Shown here piece after piece: positions 44,062 through 53,901 of a stretch of DNA of 64,000 nucleotides. Position 1 is the stretch's first letter, and every line of letters begins with the position of its first letter. The notes beneath the pieces are model-generated. The model was not told the origin of the DNA. It did not search any database and saw nothing but the letters and a program-made list of their open reading frames with translations. The stretch is from Candidatus Sphingomonas phytovorans (lineage in GTDB: Bacteria > Pseudomonadota > Alphaproteobacteria > Sphingomonadales > Sphingomonadaceae), in contig CP119314.1 of assembly GCA_029202385.1 (NCBI GenBank), positions 2,606,501 through 2,670,500 on the forward strand. Reading direction: 5' to 3'. The translations under genes and the position numbers were made by a program.

Positions 44062-45351
44062 TCACGCGACCATGCCCAACGGGTTCTCCACCAGCGCCTT
44101 GAACGCCTGCATCAGTTGCGCGCCATCGGCGCCGTCGATCGCGCGGTGATCGAAGCTGCCGGTCGCCGACATGACCGTCGCGATACCGAGCGCGTCGTCG
44201 ATGATCCAGGGGCGCTTCTCCCCCGCGCCGATCGCCATGATCATACCCTGCGGCGGATTGATCACCGCCTCGAACTGCTTGATGCCGAACATGCCCATGT
44301 TGGACAGGCTCGCGGTGCCGCCCTGATATTCCTCGGGCTTCAGCTTGTTGTCGCGGGCACGGGCCGCGAGATCCTTCATCTGCTCCGAGATCGTGGCGAG
44401 CCCCTTCGTATCGGCCCCCGCGATGATCGGGGTGATCAGGCCCGAAGGCGTCGAGACGGCGACCGAGATGTCGGCACGCTGGAAGGAAATGAGCTGGTCG
44501 GGCGTGAACATGACGTTGCACTTGGGCACCTGGATCAGGCTGACGCCCAGCGCCTTGATGAGGAGGTCGTTGACCGACAGCTTCACGCCGCGCGATTCGA
44601 GCGCTGCGTTGAATTCGGTGCGCAGCTTCAGCAGCTTGTCGAGCCGGATATCCACGGTGAGGTAGATATGCGGCACCGTCTGCTTGGATTCGGTGAGACG
44701 GCGCGCGATCGTCTTGCGGATGTTCGACAGCTTTTCCGCGGTATGCGGGATGTCGGGGACGACCGCCGGCCTGGCGGGCGCAGCAACCGGAGCCGCTTCA
44801 GGTGCTGGCGCGGTAGCAGCAGGCGCGGCGCCGGGCTTGGCGCCTTCGACGTCAGCCTTGACGATGCGGCCGTTCGGGCCGGTACCGGCGAGCGCCGACA
44901 GCTCGACGCCCTTTTCCGCGGCGATTCGCCGGGCGAGCGGGCTTGCCTTCACTCGATCGCCCGAGGCGGCGTCCGGAGTTGCGGCTGGCTTGGGCGCTTC
45001 CACGGCGGGCGCGGCGGGAGCGGGCGCGGCTTCCTGCTTCGGCGCGTCTGCCTTGGGCTCCTCCTTCGGCGCGGCGGCCTTGGCCGCGGGGGCCGAGTCG
45101 GCGCTCTCGCCCTCTGCCAGCAGGGTGGCGATGACGGTACCGACCTTCACATTGTCGGTGCCCTCGGCGACCAGGATCTTGCCGATCACGCCTTCGTCGA
45201 CGGCTTCGAATTCCATCGTCGCCTTGTCGGTCTCGATCTCGGCCATCAGGTCGCCCGACTTGACGATATCGCCTTCCTTCACGAGCCACTTCGCCAGCGT
45301 GCCCTCCTCCATGGTAGGCGACAACGCGGGCATTTTGATCTCGATCGACAT
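44062..45351 (-). CDS. pdhC: Pyruvate dehydrogenase E2, dihydrolipoamide acetyltransferase
   Basis: 429 residues. Lipoyl domain with [20 protein letters not shown] and the lipoylated lysine in [13 protein letters not shown]. Then come an Ala/Pro-rich hinge (about 85-130), a peripheral-subunit-binding domain ([34 protein letters not shown]) and a catalytic domain ending [20 protein letters not shown] with the His-Asp active site. It transfers acetyl from E1 to CoA. PDH E1 genes are not visible in this window. Confidence 0.95.
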   Translation of the reverse strand: MSIEIKMPALSPTMEEGTLAKWLVKEGDIVKSGDLMAEIETDKATMEFEAVDEGVIGKILVAEGTDNVKVGTVIATLLAEGESADSAPAAKAAAPKEEPKADAPKQEAAPAPAAPAVEAPKPAATPDAASGDRVKASPLARRIAAEKGVELSALAGTGPNGRIVKADVEGAKPGAAPAATAPAPEAAPVAAPARPAVVPDIPHTAEKLSNIRKTIARRLTESKQTVPHIYLTVDIRLDKLLKLRTEFNAALESRGVKLSVNDLLIKALGVSLIQVPKCNVMFTPDQLISFQRADISVAVSTPSGLITPIIAGADTKGLATISEQMKDLAARARDNKLKPEEYQGGTASLSNMGMFGIKQFEAVINPPQGMIMAIGAGEKRPWIIDDALGIATVMSATGSFDHRAIDGADGAQLMQAFKALVENPLGMVA

Positions 45352-45494
45352 GGGGAGGCTTTCCTCTAACCGAATCCGTAGCGGCCCGTTCCCTTCGCGC
45401 CCGATGCGAGCGGGGTCAAGACCGGGTGCGTTCAACGACGCTGCTCTTGCGCAAAACCCGGGCCCGGCCCAACTAGCGCAGAGAGGGGTAAGCC

Positions 45495-45950
45495 ATGCGC
45501 ATCTATCTGGTCGTGATCGACGAGAATCCGGAAAGCGAGATCGCCCTGCGCTTCGCGGCCCGGCGCGCGGTGAAGACCGGCGGCGGGGTCGAGATCCTCG
45601 CCCTGATCCCGCCGGCCGAGTTCGTCGCGTTCGGCGGCGTTCAGGCGACGATCGAGGACGAGGCGCGAATCCATGCCGAGGCGCTGGTTGCCGGCGCGGC
45701 TGGCACGTTGCTCGAGGAATCGGGCCTGCGCCCGTCGATCACCGTTCGGCAAGGCGAAGGCCCGAAGATCATCCGCGACATGATCGCCGAGAATCCCGAT
45801 ATCTCGGCGCTGGTGCTCGGCGCCGCCGCGAGCGGCGCGCCCGGACCGCTCGTCGCGCATTTCGCCGGCACCGACGCGGGGGCGCTGCCGATCCCGCTGA
45901 TGATCATCCCGGGCTCGCTGAGCCGCGAAGCGATCGACCGGCTGAGCTGA
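45495..45950 (+). CDS. Universal stress protein (UspA family)
   Basis: 151 residues. Begins [20 protein letters not shown]; the C-terminal part contains [20 protein letters not shown], corresponding to the ATP-binding G-x2-G-x9-G(S/T) region. Divergent from pdhC. General stress role in the cytoplasm. Confidence 0.85.
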   Translation: MRIYLVVIDENPESEIALRFAARRAVKTGGGVEILALIPPAEFVAFGGVQATIEDEARIHAEALVAGAAGTLLEESGLRPSITVRQGEGPKIIRDMIAENPDISALVLGAAASGAPGPLVAHFAGTDAGALPIPLMIIPGSLSREAIDRLS

Positions 45951-46006
45951 CGCCGGCAATACGGAAGAGGGTTGAAGGCGCCCGTGCTTCCCGCCAACAT
46001 TGCCTC

Positions 46007-47302
46007 ATGCATCGTTTCCTCCCCCTCGCCGCCCTTGTCCAGTTCATCGCCGTCACCCCGGCAGTCGCGCAAGACACCCCCGACCCCGCCCGGCTGAAGG
46101 CGACGGTCGAGAAGCTGGTGAGCTTCGGCACGCGGCACAGCCTGTCCTCCACCGACGACCCGGTGCGCGGCATCGGCGCGGCGCGGCGATGGGCGGCGGG
46201 CGAGCTGACCCGGATTTCGGACGGGTGCGGCGGCTGCATCACCAGCGCCAATATCGCCCGCAGCTTCACCGGCCCGCGCGCGCCGAACGGCGTGGAGATC
46301 GTCGACGTGCTCGGATTCCAGCAGGGAATCGAACCGCGCCGCGTGATCATCATCGGCGCGCATATCGACAGCCGGGTTACCGACGTGATGAACGCGACGA
46401 GCGACGCGCCCGGCGCCAACGACAATGGTTCCGGCGTCGCGCTGGTGCTCGAGGCGGCACGTATCCTGTCAAAACAGAAATTCCGCGCGACGATCGTCTA
46501 CGCCCTCTTCTCCGGCGAGGAGCAGGGCTTGTGGGGCGGCACCCTGCTGGCCGAGACGGCGAAGGAGAAGAAGTGGACCGTTTCAGCGATGCTCAACAAC
46601 GACATCGTCGGCAACACGATCGGCGAGAACGGCGCGCGCGTCGCCGATCGGGTGCGGGTGTTTTCCGAAGGGATCGGCGCGGCGGAAGATCTGCCGACAC
46701 TCCAGAAACGCCGGCAGAATGGCGGCGAGGATGACGGCCCCTCGCGCGCGCTGGCCAAGGCGGTCGACGGGATCGCCGGCAAGATCAAGGGCGGGATCGA
46801 TGTCTTCGTCGACCGCAGGCCCGACCGGTTCGGCCGGGGTGGCGACCATAGCCCGTTCCTGGCGCTGGGCTATCCGGCGATCCGTTTCACTGTCGCCGCG
46901 GAAAACTGGAAGGGGCAGCACCAGGACGTGCGGGCCGAGAAGGGCGTCGCCTATGGCGATACGGTCGACAAGATGGATTTCGACTATCTCGCCAAGGTGA
47001 CAGCGATCAACGTCGCGACGATCCGCCGGCTCGCCGCGGCACCCGCCGCGCCGTCGGGCGTCACGATCTCGGGAGCGCTCGGATATGACACCACGGTCAA
47101 ATGGCAGCCGGTCGATGGCGCGACGGGCTACCGCGTTCACTGGCGCCGCAACGACGCGCGGGACTGGCAGAAATCGATCGACCTTCCGGCGAGCGCGGTG
47201 ACCGATGTGTTAAAGGACGTGCCGGTCGACGACCATTTCGTCGGCGTCTCGGCACTTGGGACGGGCGGCGCGGAAAGCCTGGTGACCTTCGCAGGCCCTT
47301 GA
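46007..47302 (+). CDS. Exported M28 family zinc aminopeptidase
   Basis: 431 residues with a signal peptide (RFLPLAALVQFIAVTPAVAQ). Zinc ligands are visible in GAHIDSR, GANDNGSG (bridging Asp), FSGEEQGLWG (Glu-Glu), MLNNDIVG and GRGGDHSPFL. A C-terminal fibronectin type III-like domain (VKWQPVDGATGYRVHWRRND) follows. It hydrolyses peptides in the periplasm or outside. Confidence 0.92.
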   Translation: MHRFLPLAALVQFIAVTPAVAQDTPDPARLKATVEKLVSFGTRHSLSSTDDPVRGIGAARRWAAGELTRISDGCGGCITSANIARSFTGPRAPNGVEIVDVLGFQQGIEPRRVIIIGAHIDSRVTDVMNATSDAPGANDNGSGVALVLEAARILSKQKFRATIVYALFSGEEQGLWGGTLLAETAKEKKWTVSAMLNNDIVGNTIGENGARVADRVRVFSEGIGAAEDLPTLQKRRQNGGEDDGPSRALAKAVDGIAGKIKGGIDVFVDRRPDRFGRGGDHSPFLALGYPAIRFTVAAENWKGQHQDVRAEKGVAYGDTVDKMDFDYLAKVTAINVATIRRLAAAPAAPSGVTISGALGYDTTVKWQPVDGATGYRVHWRRNDARDWQKSIDLPASAVTDVLKDVPVDDHFVGVSALGTGGAESLVTFAGP

Positions 47303-47309
47303 GACAGAG

Positions 47310-47336
47310 GAGGGCGAGTCCCCCCGGCTCGCCCTC
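47310..47336. terminator. Hairpin after the M28 peptidase
   Basis: GAGGGCGAG and CTCGCCCTC pair around a CCCCCC-rich loop, 8 nt after the stop and before the convergent RcnB-like gene. Confidence 0.65.
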
Positions 47337-47399
47337 ACTCTCCCGCGCGCGGCGCGGGCCCCAACCTCCCGTTTGCGGGGAGGGGTGTTCGGATCGACC

Positions 47400-48434
47400 T
47401 TAGTTGCAGGCGCAGCGTATCTTGGACTTGGGACGCCAGGTCCGCTTGGCCGCCTTATAGACACGCCGCACCGGCCGATAGGTGGTTTCGACATATTCGG
47501 TGGTCGTGGTGGTCACGACGGGCGCCGACTGGACGGTGATCGTCGTGGTAGTCGCGGGCGGATACCAGTAACCGCCGCTCGCATAGCCGCCCGAGCCGGC
47601 ATAGCCAGAGGAATAGGTCTGGGTATAACCGCCCTGCACGACCTGCGGCGGCGGGCCCTGGGTATATTGGACCGGCGGCGGCGCATAGCGCGCGCCATAG
47701 CCGTCTCCACCGGAAGCATAACCATCGTCGCCGCCGCCATAGGCGTAGTCGTCGCCATAGCCGTACCCGTCGTCATAGGAATCCCAGTCGATCCCACCGA
47801 CCGAATCATACACGCGGCCATAGGAATCGGTCAGGACCGCATCGTCATAATAGCGCGTCCAGTTATAGCCGACGGGCGGTGAGGACAGGCCGTAGAGGCC
47901 ATAATTGCCGATGAAGAAGCTCGGCGCGATCCAGTAGCGCGGCAGCGTCCAGCCACGGTCCGGGCGGCGATAGGCCTTCCAGCCGCCGGGCGCGTTGCTT
48001 CCCGCATACCAGCGCCCGCCCACCGAACCGCCCCAGCGGCTGGGCCGAGTCCCCGGCTGGACCGGACGATAGCCAGGCAGCGGCGTCGTACCATGATTGC
48101 CACGGTTGCCGCCCGACCATTGGCGGTTGCCCGACCATTGCCCGTTACCTGACCACTGACGATTGCCTGACCAGCGCCGGCCGTCGGGCCCGTTACGGAA
48201 GGGTGGATTGGGCGACACGGTCGCAGGCGGCGCGACATGCGGGCCCGGGCCAGTGCGGTTCCAGGTCACGCCCGGCCGAGAGTTGCTGGCCGGCATGCTG
48301 GGCACGACGGCCGCCGGCGGCATGGCCCGGCCATTCTGCCAGCCCTGACCATTGGAGGGACTCCGCTGCGCCTCGGCCGGAGTCGCGGTGATCGCGGTAA
48401 CCATTACAAGGCCTGCGATCGTGAGGTTCCGCAT
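47400..48434 (-). CDS. RcnB-like secreted glycine/tyrosine-rich protein
   Basis: 344 residues with a signal peptide (LTIAGLVMVTAITATPAEA). A WSGNRQ/WSGNGQ tandem repeat (four units) lies near residue 95. The RcnB-type core is WTLPRYWIAPSFFIGNYGLY followed by YNWTRYYDDAVLTDSYGRVY. The C-terminal half is Gly/Tyr/Thr-rich. The ATG at 48434 is preferred to a TTG at 48443. The E. coli RcnB relation to metal export is known; here the role is only inferred. Confidence 0.7.
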   Translation of the reverse strand: MRNLTIAGLVMVTAITATPAEAQRSPSNGQGWQNGRAMPPAAVVPSMPASNSRPGVTWNRTGPGPHVAPPATVSPNPPFRNGPDGRRWSGNRQWSGNGQWSGNRQWSGGNRGNHGTTPLPGYRPVQPGTRPSRWGGSVGGRWYAGSNAPGGWKAYRRPDRGWTLPRYWIAPSFFIGNYGLYGLSSPPVGYNWTRYYDDAVLTDSYGRVYDSVGGIDWDSYDDGYGYGDDYAYGGGDDGYASGGDGYGARYAPPPVQYTQGPPPQVVQGGYTQTYSSGYAGSGGYASGGYWYPPATTTTITVQSAPVVTTTTTEYVETTYRPVRRVYKAAKRTWRPKSKIRCACN

Positions 48435-48535
48435 GGTAAACAACTCCCGTAAGGGCGCGCGATCGCCCGATGATTAAGAGTTTCGTTACCAAATTGCGTC
48501 GATTTCGGCGAGTCAGACTCCTGTCCCGAAACGGA

Positions 48536-49021
48536 TCAGCCCGCGATGCGGGGCGCCAGCAGCCTGACGAGAGCCTCACAACCGGCCGCATCAGTCGCAT
48601 CGAAGCGCGCCGGTTCCGGGCTGTCGAGATCGAGCACGCCGATCAGCCGGCCGTCATGGACGATCGGCACGACCAGTTCAGACCGGCTCGCCGCGTCGCA
48701 GGCGATATGGCCGGGAAAGGCATGGACGTCCTCGACCAACTGGGTTTCGAGGCTGGCCGCAGCCGCGCCGCATACGCCGGCGCCGATCGCGATGCGGATA
48801 CAGGCAGGCTTGCCCTGAAACGGGCCAAGCACAAGCTCCCCTCCGACAAGGCGGTAAAAACCGGCCCAGTTGAGGTCGGGCAGATATTGCCAGATCAGGG
48901 CAGCGGCATTGGCCATGTTGGCGATGGCGTCAGGCTCGTCAGCGGTGAGCGCACCCAGCGCCGCTTCAAGGTCGTGATAGAGCTCGGCCTTTGAGCCGCT
49001 GGTGATGTCGAACTGGTACAC
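48536..49021 (-). CDS. msrC: Free methionine-(R)-sulfoxide reductase (GAF domain)
   Basis: 161 residues. The fRMsr signature region GPFQGKPACIRIAIGAGVCG contains the two conserved cysteines. WAGFYRLVGGELVLGPFQGK and SELVVPIVHDGRLIGVLDLD are GAF-fold blocks. Reduces free methionine sulfoxide during oxidative stress. GTG start at 49021 with AAAGGA at 7 nt. Confidence 0.9.
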   Translation of the reverse strand: MYQFDITSGSKAELYHDLEAALGALTADEPDAIANMANAAALIWQYLPDLNWAGFYRLVGGELVLGPFQGKPACIRIAIGAGVCGAAAASLETQLVEDVHAFPGHIACDAASRSELVVPIVHDGRLIGVLDLDSPEPARFDATDAAGCEALVRLLAPRIAG

Positions 49022-49150
49022 ACATATTCCTTTGTCTGCCTGCGCGAGATGAGGCCGGGCGCCTCGCTTCGCAAGTCGTCCGGGGGCATCGAGATGGCGC
49101 GGCGCCATCATCCATTTGGCCAAGAACCCCGAATCGCCTAACCGGGCACC

Positions 49151-49573
49151 ATGACCGCCATTCCCGTCACCCGATCGATCTCGATCGACAGCGATGAGCT
49201 GGAAGAATCCTTCACGCGTGCGGGAGGACCGGGTGGCCAGCACGTCAACACGACGGATTCCGCCGTGCTGCTGCGGTTCGATGTCGGCGCCTCGCCCAAC
49301 CTGCCCGTTGCGGTGAAGAACCGGCTGGCGGTGCTGGCGGGATCGCGGATGACCCGCGAGGGCGTGATTGTCCTTCGGAGCGAGGGCGCGCGGTCTCAAC
49401 TCCTGAACCGGCAGGAGGTGCGCGAGCGGCTGATCGAGATGATCCGCGAAGCCACGATCGTTCCGAAGAAGCGCCGCCCCACGAAACCGTCCAAAGCCGC
49501 AAAGGCGCGGCGCATGGAGGGGAAGGCGAAGCGATCGAGCGTCAAATCGCTGCGCGGCAAGCCGATCGACTGA
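49151..49573 (+). CDS. arfB: Alternative ribosome-rescue peptidyl-tRNA hydrolase
   Basis: 140 residues. The catalytic GGQ at 28-30 in RAGGPGGQHVNTTDSAV and a basic, lysine-rich C-terminal tail (KKRRPTKPSKAAKARRM) that enters the empty mRNA channel identify ArfB/YaeJ. It frees ribosomes stalled on non-stop messages. Confidence 0.94.
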   Translation: MTAIPVTRSISIDSDELEESFTRAGGPGGQHVNTTDSAVLLRFDVGASPNLPVAVKNRLAVLAGSRMTREGVIVLRSEGARSQLLNRQEVRERLIEMIREATIVPKKRRPTKPSKAAKARRMEGKAKRSSVKSLRGKPID

Positions 49574-49602
49574 TCGCGTGCCGGGCTTTCGTGCGCGCGG
49601 GC

Positions 49603-50250
49603 TCAGACGCTGAAGCCGGCCTTCAGGAAACGCTCCGGCAACGGGGCCTCTGCCTTGATCGGATCCTTGCCGGTACGCGGCACGAGCAGCGAGGCGGCGT
49701 GGAGCAGGGTTTCACCCTTGCCGTCGCCATAAACCGGATCACCCACCACTGGCGCGCCAAGCGCCTCGGCGGCGTGAACGCGAATCTGGTGGGTACGGCC
49801 GGTCTCGGGCCGGAACTCGACGAAGCTGCGCCCGTCCTTCACCGCCAGCACGCGCCAGGCGGTGCGCGAAGGCTTGCCGTTCGGGTCGCCACGCATGCGC
49901 CAGCCGGTTTCGGCCGTGCTGACTTTCGACAAAGCGAGATCGACCAGGCCGCTCTCCCCATCGGGCACGCCCTCCAACACGGCGAGATAGCGTTTCTCGA
50001 CGATGCCTGCCTCGAAGGCATGGTGGAAACGCGCGTGCGCCTTTGGGTTGCGCGAAAGCAGCAGACAGCCGGAGGTATCGCGGTCGAGCCGGTGCACCGC
50101 CTGCGGCCAGCGGCGGAAACCGAAGGCAAGCCCCTCAAGATGATTTTCGAGGCTTAGCGAGCCATCGCGCGGGCGGTCGACCGGAAGGCCGGCCGGCTTG
50201 TCGATGACGATTGCCTCGCCATCGAGGAACAGGACTTTATCGAGGAGCAT
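49603..50250 (-). CDS. RluA-family RNA pseudouridine synthase
   Basis: 215 residues. Catalytic motif HRLDRDTSGCLLL with the essential Asp, LPVDRP near the start and RPETGRTHQIRVH in the C-terminal half. No S4 domain is seen. Starts at ATG 50250 with GGCAGGAA just upstream. Target RNA position not predictable. Confidence 0.92.
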   Translation of the reverse strand: MLLDKVLFLDGEAIVIDKPAGLPVDRPRDGSLSLENHLEGLAFGFRRWPQAVHRLDRDTSGCLLLSRNPKAHARFHHAFEAGIVEKRYLAVLEGVPDGESGLVDLALSKVSTAETGWRMRGDPNGKPSRTAWRVLAVKDGRSFVEFRPETGRTHQIRVHAAEALGAPVVGDPVYGDGKGETLLHAASLLVPRTGKDPIKAEAPLPERFLKAGFSV

Positions 50251-50295
50251 TTCCTGCCCTTGCCACTCCGCGCACCCACATGCCAGAGGATCCCC

Positions 50296-51111
50296 GTGAC
50301 GTCGAAGACAAAGCACGCGATCGGGATGGTCTTGTCGGTGGCGTGCCTCGGTACGATGCCGGTTCTCGCTCAGGTCCCGAATGCGGGAACCCCGGCATCA
50401 ATCGCACCCGTCATGGTGCCCGGTATCGGGGTCACCAGCGCCGATGGGCGGATGTTCGGCCACTTGCCCTATGCCGAAGCACCAGCGACCGACATGGTGC
50501 CCGTTACGTCGCCCGGCTTCGCGCTTGGCGGAGCATGCCGTCTGCAAAAGGATGCGGCCGCCGATCTTGTCCTCTTGATCGAGGCGGCCAACGCGACGCC
50601 GGGCATCGCGCACAAACTCAGGGGGGTCTCCTGCTATCGAACGATCGCTTATCAGCGGTCGGTATTCTGTCGGGCTGGCGGACGCGATTCCTGCGGCGAC
50701 ACGGCCTCTCGCGCGCACGATGTCGGGCCGCCCGGATATAGCGAGCATTCCACCGGCTATGCGATCGATTTCGGGGTCCATCCCTCGCCCGGCTGCCGGG
50801 ATCTCGAATGGTGCATGGCCAGCACCCCCACCGGCCTGTGGCTGATTGCCCATGCGCGGGAGTTCGGCTTCGAACTGTCCTTCCCGGCGGGCAACAAGCA
50901 GAATGTCGGCTGGGAGCCGTGGCACTGGCGCTGGGTTGGCAGAACCGCCAATGAACCCGGCGCGGCACGGGCACGCACGATCTTCGCGCACGCCCGCGCC
51001 CTATTCCCGGCGAGGCCGATGATCGCCGGCCCGGTGATCCAGGTGACTCACGCCCGGCCTTCGCCGGCCGTCCTGCCGATCCCGGTCGTCTGGCCGGGGG
51101 TCTATTATTAG
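50296..51111 (+). CDS. Exported M15B-type D-Ala-D-Ala carboxypeptidase (VanY-like)
   Basis: 271 residues with a signal peptide (KHAIGMVLSVACLGTMPVLA). The zinc site is SEHSTGYAIDFG (SxHxxGxAxD) plus EPWHWRW. It trims peptidoglycan stem peptides. The C-terminal 30 residues end in VWPGVYY. GTG start at 50296 with AGAGGA 5 nt upstream. Divergent from the pseudouridine synthase. Confidence 0.87.
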   Translation: MTSKTKHAIGMVLSVACLGTMPVLAQVPNAGTPASIAPVMVPGIGVTSADGRMFGHLPYAEAPATDMVPVTSPGFALGGACRLQKDAAADLVLLIEAANATPGIAHKLRGVSCYRTIAYQRSVFCRAGGRDSCGDTASRAHDVGPPGYSEHSTGYAIDFGVHPSPGCRDLEWCMASTPTGLWLIAHAREFGFELSFPAGNKQNVGWEPWHWRWVGRTANEPGAARARTIFAHARALFPARPMIAGPVIQVTHARPSPAVLPIPVVWPGVYY

Positions 51112-51145
51112 GGCTGGCTCTACCCGTCCGGCATCATCTCCTTCT

Positions 51146-51217
51146 GTTCGTGTCGAGCGACGTCGAGATATATTGGCGGCACCCAGAGCGGGTTTCTCGA
51201 CGTCGCTCGACACGAAC
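51146..51217. repeat. Perfect 23-bp inverted repeat (REP/REPIN-like)
   Basis: Arms 51146-51168 and 51195-51217 are exact reverse complements, separated by 26 nt. Each arm contains an inner CGACGTCG palindrome. There is no U tract, so it is more like a dispersed palindromic element than a terminator. Confidence 0.85.
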
Positions 51218-51293
51218 GCTGGCTGAGCGAACAGTGCCGGCTTCAGCCGAAGCGACAACGCCTCGCGACGCGACCTCCCGTACTGGCCGCACA

Positions 51294-51326
51294 GGAAAAA
51301 GGCGTCCGCGGCAAGCCGCGAACGCC
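51294..51326 (-). terminator. Intrinsic terminator of wrbA
   Basis: On the minus strand, GGCGTTCGCGGC-tt-GCCGCGGACGCC is followed by TTTTT, 26 nt beyond the wrbA stop. Confidence 0.85.
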
Positions 51327-51351
51327 CCATGATATCTTGAATCGCAGATGC

Positions 51352-51954
51352 TCAGCCGAACACCTTCGCGGCGACCTCCGCGATCCGGCGGCCCTGGTAG
51401 CGCGCGCCGTCAAGCTCGACGCTGCTCGGCTGGCGGCTGCCGTCGCCATCGGCGATGGTGGTCGCACCGTAAGGCGAATTGCCGTGCACTTCCTGCACGC
51501 CCATCTGGCCGGCGAAACCATAGTCCAGGCCGACGACAGTCAGGCCGAAGTGCAGCAGGTTGGTGATGATCGAGAAAAGCGTCGTCTCCTGGCCGCCATG
51601 CTGGGTGGCGGTCGAGGTGAAGGCACCGCCGATCTTGCCGTTGAGCGCGCCGCGGAACCACAGGCCGCCGGCCTGGTCGAGGAAGGACGCCATCTGGCTC
51701 GACATGCGGCCGAAGCGGGTCGGCGCCCCGATGATGATCGCGTCATAATTCGCCAGCGCCTCGACGCCCTCGATCACCGGATGCGCCGTGTCGGCCTTGA
51801 AGCCAGCGGCTGCGACGACCTCGGCCGGCGCCGTTTCGGGCACGCGGCGGATATCGACCTCGGCACCGCCGGCGCGGGCGCCCTCGGCGACGGCATCAGC
51901 CATCTGCTCGAGATGACCGTAGGACGAATAATAGAGTACCAGAACCTTAGGCAT
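51352..51954 (-). CDS. wrbA: NAD(P)H:quinone oxidoreductase, WrbA family
   Basis: 200 residues. Flavodoxin-like FMN motif [20 protein letters not shown], then [20 protein letters not shown] and [25 protein letters not shown] precedes the ATG. Two-electron quinone reduction under oxidative stress. Lies downstream of pirin on the same strand. Confidence 0.95.
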   Translation of the reverse strand: MPKVLVLYYSSYGHLEQMADAVAEGARAGGAEVDIRRVPETAPAEVVAAAGFKADTAHPVIEGVEALANYDAIIIGAPTRFGRMSSQMASFLDQAGGLWFRGALNGKIGGAFTSTATQHGGQETTLFSIITNLLHFGLTVVGLDYGFAGQMGVQEVHGNSPYGATTIADGDGSRQPSSVELDGARYQGRRIAEVAAKVFG

Positions 51955-52117
51955 GGAAATCTCCTGGAAAATGTCCCTCCCGCGCCATGGGAAATCCGGG
52001 CGGGAGGGACTTGGGGGTGGGCACCCGGTCTGCAACTGGCCGGGCGTTCGGGGAGGACGAATGCCCACCCCCTGACCTGTTCCCGCCCCGGAGGGACGGA
52101 GCGGGAACAGGAACTCG

Positions 52118-52816
52118 CTATTCGGAGTCGACGAGCACCAGCTCGGCATCCTCGATCGCCTTGATCTCGACCGTCTGGCCGCCGCCGATCGCCGCGCCGT
52201 CACGCGCCTTGAAGGGCTGGCCGTCGATCTCGATCGCGCCGGTCGCTGGGACGAGATAGGCATGCCGCCCCTCGCCCACGCTATGAGTGATCGTCTCCCC
52301 GGCCTTGACCGTCGCCCCGAGTACCCGCGCGTCCGCGCGGATCGGCAGGGCATCCTTGTCCTCCGCGAACCCGCTGGCCAGCACGGCGAACCTGCCGCTG
52401 CGATCACTCTTCGGGAAAGGCTTGGCGCCCCAGCTCGGCGAGCCGCCGGTCCTCTTCGGCTCGATCCAGATTTGGAAGAGCGTCGTGGTCTCGGGCTCAA
52501 GGTTATATTCGGCGTGGCGCACGCCGGTGCCAGCGCTCATCACCTGGACATCGCCTGCCCCGGTGCGGCCCTCGTTCCCCATCGAATCCTTGTGGGTGAT
52601 GGCACCTTTGCGGACATAGGTGATGATCTCCATGTCGCGGTGCGGATGCGCCGGGAAGCCGGAGTTCGGCCCGATCTCGTCGTCGTTCCAGACGCGGATC
52701 GCGCCCCAGCCCATGCGGGCAGGATCATAATAATTGGCGAAGCTGAAATGGTGCCGGGCGTTGAGCCAGCCATGATCGGCATGGCCCAGGCTTTCGAACG
52801 ATCTTTTCTCGATCAT
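52118..52816 (-). CDS. Pirin-family cupin protein
   Basis: 232 residues. The bicupin N-terminus has the metal site [15 protein letters not shown] and [20 protein letters not shown], then [12 protein letters not shown]. It begins [20 protein letters not shown]. Bacterial pirins can show quercetinase activity or modulate metabolism. GGGAG upstream. Divergent from a LysR gene that likely controls it and wrbA. Confidence 0.92.
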   Translation of the reverse strand: MIEKRSFESLGHADHGWLNARHHFSFANYYDPARMGWGAIRVWNDDEIGPNSGFPAHPHRDMEIITYVRKGAITHKDSMGNEGRTGAGDVQVMSAGTGVRHAEYNLEPETTTLFQIWIEPKRTGGSPSWGAKPFPKSDRSGRFAVLASGFAEDKDALPIRADARVLGATVKAGETITHSVGEGRHAYLVPATGAIEIDGQPFKARDGAAIGGGQTVEIKAIEDAELVLVDSE

Positions 52817-52883
52817 TGGGTGTCTCCCTAAAAAGCAGGAATTGGATTGCCGCCAAGATAAGGGCTGGGATCGCGACGTAAAT

Positions 52884-52909
52884 GGAAACGCTGGAAACTG
52901 ATCGTTTCC
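52884..52909. promoter_or_regulatory. Inverted repeat between pirin and lysR
   Basis: GGAAACG and CGTTTCC form a 7-bp inverted repeat 12 nt apart, with a third TGGAAAC half-site inside. It is in the 134-nt divergent gap, the expected place for a LysR operator. Confidence 0.6.
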
Positions 52910-52950
52910 CGTTATACAGTCCCCCCGAGCCAGCTCAGGGAGGAACGAAA

Positions 52951-53868
52951 ATGCGGCTGCCGGATCTCGAAGCATGGGCGATCTTCGCTTCAGTCGTCGA
53001 ACACCGCTCGTTCAGCGGCGCGGCTGACGCGATCGGCGTGTCGAAGGCGACGGTGTCGAAGGCAGTCACCCGGCTGGAAGCACATCTCGGCCAGTCGCTG
53101 TTCCACCGCACCTCCCGCCGGCTGACCCTGACCGAAAGCGGCAAGAGCCTGGCCGAGCATGCCGCGCGAATCCTCGCCGAGGCGCTGGCCGCCGAAGAAG
53201 CGGCGCACGATGCGGCCACCGCGCCGCATGGCCTGATCCGGGTGACCGCGCCGATGACGCTCGGGCTGCTCAGCCTCACCCCGGCGCTCGCCGAGTTCCT
53301 GACCGATCATCCGGGGATCGAGATCGATCTCAACCTGTCCGATGCGAAGGTCGACATCGTGGCGGAAGGCATCGATGTCGCGCTGCGCATCGCCGACCTG
53401 CCCGACAGCTCCCTGCGCGCGCGCCGGCTCGGGCCGATCGCGACGCATATCGTCGCCGCGCCCTCCTATCTCGAAAAGTATGGTCGCCCGACGCATCCGG
53501 CGCAACTTGGGGAGCATGCCTGTCTCGGCTATACCAATGTGACGGGGCCCTGGCGCTTCGTGGGCCCCGATGGCGGCGAGGCCGCGGTGCGCCCGGCCGG
53601 GCCGCTGCGATCGAACAGCGGCGACGCCCTGCTGCCGGCGCTCCGGGCTGGCCTGGGCATCGGAGTCCTGCCGGACTTCATCGTCGGCGGGGACCTGGCG
53701 ACGGGAACGCTCGAGGCGATCCTGACCGACTGGCACACGCCGCCAATCGCGCTTCACCTGCTCACGCCTCCGGGCAATCTGCGTCCCGCGCGCGTGGAAG
53801 CCTTGATAAGTTTCCTTACCGACAGGTTTCGCGCCATCTGCGCGATCGAGGGCGCCGGGCACGCCTGA
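52951..53868 (+). CDS. LysR-family regulator divergent from pirin
   Basis: 305 residues. HTH: FASVVEHRSFSGAADAIGVS, KATVSKAVTRLEAHLGQSLF, HRTSRRLTLTESG. The effector domain includes DLNLSDAKVDIVAEGIDVAL and GIGVLPDFIVGGDL. This is the subgroup that often regulates divergent pirin or quinone-reductase genes. GGGAGGAACGAAA precedes the ATG. Confidence 0.92.
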   Translation: MRLPDLEAWAIFASVVEHRSFSGAADAIGVSKATVSKAVTRLEAHLGQSLFHRTSRRLTLTESGKSLAEHAARILAEALAAEEAAHDAATAPHGLIRVTAPMTLGLLSLTPALAEFLTDHPGIEIDLNLSDAKVDIVAEGIDVALRIADLPDSSLRARRLGPIATHIVAAPSYLEKYGRPTHPAQLGEHACLGYTNVTGPWRFVGPDGGEAAVRPAGPLRSNSGDALLPALRAGLGIGVLPDFIVGGDLATGTLEAILTDWHTPPIALHLLTPPGNLRPARVEALISFLTDRFRAICAIEGAGHA

Positions 53869-53901
53869 AACCGTCTGCCTAAGGGTAATTCCTGATCCGC
53901 C

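Noticed and set aside
51146..51217. Large inverted repeat as the terminator of the VanY-like gene
   Set aside because: The loop is 26 nt and there is no U tract; a separate, classical terminator for wrbA lies at 51294-51326.
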